This document shows, piece by piece, positions 62,444 to 64,000 of a stretch of 64,000 nucleotides of DNA. Positions within the stretch are counted from its first letter, which is position 1, and every line of letters begins with the position of its first letter. The position numbers and the translations under genes were made by a program. Origin of the DNA: JAKASV01 sp963754845 (GTDB lineage Bacteria > Babelota > Babeliae > Babelales > Vermiphilaceae). The notes beneath the pieces were generated by a model that saw only the letters and a program-made list of their open reading frames with translations, was not told the DNA's origin and made no database searches. The stretch covers positions 16,595 through 80,594 of the forward strand of contig CAVWHE010000006.1 of NCBI GenBank assembly GCA_963754845.1, given 5' to 3'.

Positions 62444-63570
62444 GTGAAGCCAGTTATCGAAAGCGGCTCGCGCAGGTGCGGAAGAGTCGGGGAGTGCCCG
62501 CTGCGGACTTGGCCCGCCACGTCCACGTCACCCGGCAGACGATCTACGCGATCGAGGCGGGCACTTACGTGCCCCAACACCGAAGTTGCTCTGTATCTGG
62601 CGCGGGAACTGGAGGTCCCCGTCGGCGAGTTGTTCGCGATTCGGCAAGGGCCGGAATCCTCGCCCGAATCGATGAAGGCGGCTGTTCTGAGCGCGGAGAC
62701 GCCTGCCGGGGCCAGCCTGTTCGCATCTGTCAAGTGGGGAATCGCTGGGTCGGGATTCCGGTCTCGGCTTCGCCCTATTTGATTCCGGAGGCCGATGGCA
62801 TCGTCAAACGGACGCGCCGGACCAGCGACGTCGCGGAGCTGGATGTTTTTTCGAAAGGCGATGCGACTCAAAAGCGGTTGGTTCTGGCCGGGTGCGATCC
62901 GGCCGCGGGCCTGCTGTCGCGAATGGTGGCGGACATCAGCGGCGTGGAAATCGTCCCGGTCTCCGCGTCGAGCAAGCTGGCGTTGGCTTGGCTCAAGGAA
63001 GGCAAGGTTCACATTGCCGGCTCCCATCTGGAAGATCCGAAGACCGGAGAATTCAACCTTCCCTTCATTCGCCGCGCGTTTCCCGATGAGGATTTCACGG
63101 TGGTTACATTCGCCAGATGGGAGGAGGGCCTCGTTCTGGCCCCCGGTAATCCCAACAGCATTCGGAAGATCGAAGATCTGGCGCGAAAGCACATTCGCTT
63201 TGTCAATCGCGAACCTGGTTCGGGAAGCCGGGCATTGCTGGATGGGCTGTTACAGAAGTCCGGAATCGACTGCCACCGAATTCGGGGATACGACCGCGTG
63301 GCCTACGGTCACCTTGCGGCGGCTCACTGTGTAACCGCTGGGGAGGCTGATGTTTGCCTGGCGACTCGTTCCGCGGCCAGGACCTTTGGTCTCGATTTTG
63401 TTCCGTTGCACAGCGAGCGCTATGACTTCGTGATGCGGAAGCGTACGGCCGATTTGCATGCGGTGAAGGCTTTCATGGACGTTCTGCAACGGGCCACGCT
63501 GCGGCGCAAGTTGGAAGTGCTTGCGGGCTATGACACCTCGCAAACGGGGACGGTACTGTGCTCGTGGTGA
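62444..63570 (+). CDS. HTH regulator fused to a periplasmic-binding-like domain, interrupted by frameshifts
   Basis: The protein is spread over shifting frames. RLAQVRKSRGVPAADLARHV and TRQTIYAIEAGTYVP make an XRE-type helix-turn-helix. NTEVALYLARELEVPVGELF continues it one frame over, after a CCCC run at about 62571. From about 62710 the first frame resumes with WVGIPVSASPYLIPEADG. A binding-protein-like domain follows (VLAGCDPAAGLLSRMVADI, SHLEDPKTGEFNLPFIRR, FVNREPGSGSRALLD), known from molybdate/tungstate-type regulators. GTG 62444 or 62476 are possible starts. Two compensating one-base shifts suggest sequencing errors. Base composition differs from the rest of the window. Confidence 0.7.
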
Positions 63571-63674
63571 TTGACGACGCGCTTGGCCGCCGAAGGCTGC
63601 TCCATCCGCATGGACCACGCGCGCGCACGTGGGCCGGGCCGGGTACCTGCTAGAATTGGAGTGGCGAAAAAACC

Positions 63675-64000
63675 ATGACAGTCGAAGAATTGGACCGCGA
63701 ATACCTGCCCCTCCGCGAAAAGGCCCTGGCCGTGCGGAGGTATCTTTGACGCTTCCGCGCAAAAACAGAAGTTAGCCCAAACCGAGGAACAGATCGCCCG
63801 GCCGGACTTCTGGTCTCAGCCCGAGACCAGCCAGAAGGTCATGCGGGACCGCAAGCGTCTGGAAGAGGCCATCGCCAACGACGCGCGCATCCGCGGCCTC
63901 ACCGACGATCTCGACACCCTCTTCGAGCTGGCCCGCGAGGGCGAGAGTGTCGATGGCGATATCGAGCGCGACATGAAGTCGTTTTCCGAGCTGCTCGAGC
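63675..64000 (+). CDS. prfB: Peptide chain release factor 2 (5' part, programmed +1 frameshift)
   Basis: ATG 63675 opens a 24-codon frame (MTVEELDREYLPLREKALAV) that ends at TGA 63747. Skipping the T of CTT TGA C moves into a frame coding FDASAQKQKLAQTEEQ, then PDFWSQPETSQKVMRDRKRL, which is unmistakably RF2 domain 1. The gene runs off the window before the GGQ region. RF2 reads UGA, so the stop codon in its own message makes synthesis self-limiting. Strong GC bias suggests it belongs to a different genome from the rest of the window. Confidence 0.93.
63736..63750 (+). promoter_or_regulatory. RF2 programmed +1 frameshift signal
   Basis: Shine-Dalgarno-like GGAGG (63736-63740), three bases, then CTT TGA C (63744-63750). 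The spacing and slippery codon match the classical prfB autoregulatory site. Confidence 0.92.

Overview
The window reads as a piece of a small-genome, host-associated Gram-negative bacterium. Candidatus Dependentiae (TM6/Babeliae) is my best guess. It rests on the mix of ankyrin-repeat, beta-propeller and other secreted eukaryote-like proteins, a PotABCD polyamine importer, a stripped-down housekeeping set, and broken-up operons (rpsB without tsf, rplU without rpmA). No rRNA is present to confirm it. Most long genes outside housekeeping begin with a signal peptide, so this looks like an organism that exports many proteins.

Layout. 1-8.7 kb (minus strand): a TolQ/TolR-type motor pair and the start of a following gene, preceded by a sensory cluster. 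The cluster is a 1580-residue protein (degenerate PPP-phosphatase module plus three periplasmic-binding-protein domains), a probable pentameric ligand-gated ion channel homologue, and a second degenerate PPP-phosphatase protein. 8.9-11.3 kb: a 2.3 kb non-coding giant inverted repeat built from hairpin modules, with 37-38 bp terminal inverted repeats. 11.3-21.2 kb: a cysteine-rich secreted propeller, a frameshifted fucosyltransferase-like gene, potABCD, a His-rich membrane protein, a secreted methyltransferase and a decayed IS30 copy. 21.4-29.5 kb (plus): prmC, two PilM/PilN-like genes, then a TolC-MacA-permease-permease-ATPase export operon. 29.6-36.7 kb: an ankyrin protein, a 1120-residue secreted protein of unknown function, an intact IS5-type element, and a secreted protein with a tandem-repeat segment. 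36.8-43.7 kb: pepA, rplU, kup, and a minus-strand operon of three secreted proteins (four-finger C2H2 zinc-finger protein, a basic NLS-like protein, ankyrin protein). 43.9-49.6 kb: der, dnaX, tRNA-Ser, rpsB, tRNA-Cys, tRNA-Leu, ruvA. 49.7-62 kb: lemA plus DUF2207, a pair of secreted paralogues (one with a papain/Josephin-like cysteine-protease segment), an alpha/beta hydrolase, orn, ankyrin and propeller proteins, and an RRM protein with a clear terminator.

From about 62.2 kb to the end the sequence changes character. It becomes visibly more GC-rich, with an HTH plus substrate-binding regulator and the 5' end of prfB with a textbook +1 frameshift site. A signal-peptide ORF is cut off at the transition. 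This is most likely a chimeric join in the assembly, with a recent insertion as the alternative.

Several single-copy genes (dnaX, lemA, the fucosyltransferase-like gene, the HTH gene) are split by one-base shifts, often next to homopolymers. Uncorrected sequencing indels are the simplest explanation and must be excluded before any frameshift here is treated as biology. The two items most worth following are the channel/binding-protein/pseudophosphatase cluster and the secreted C2H2 zinc-finger operon.
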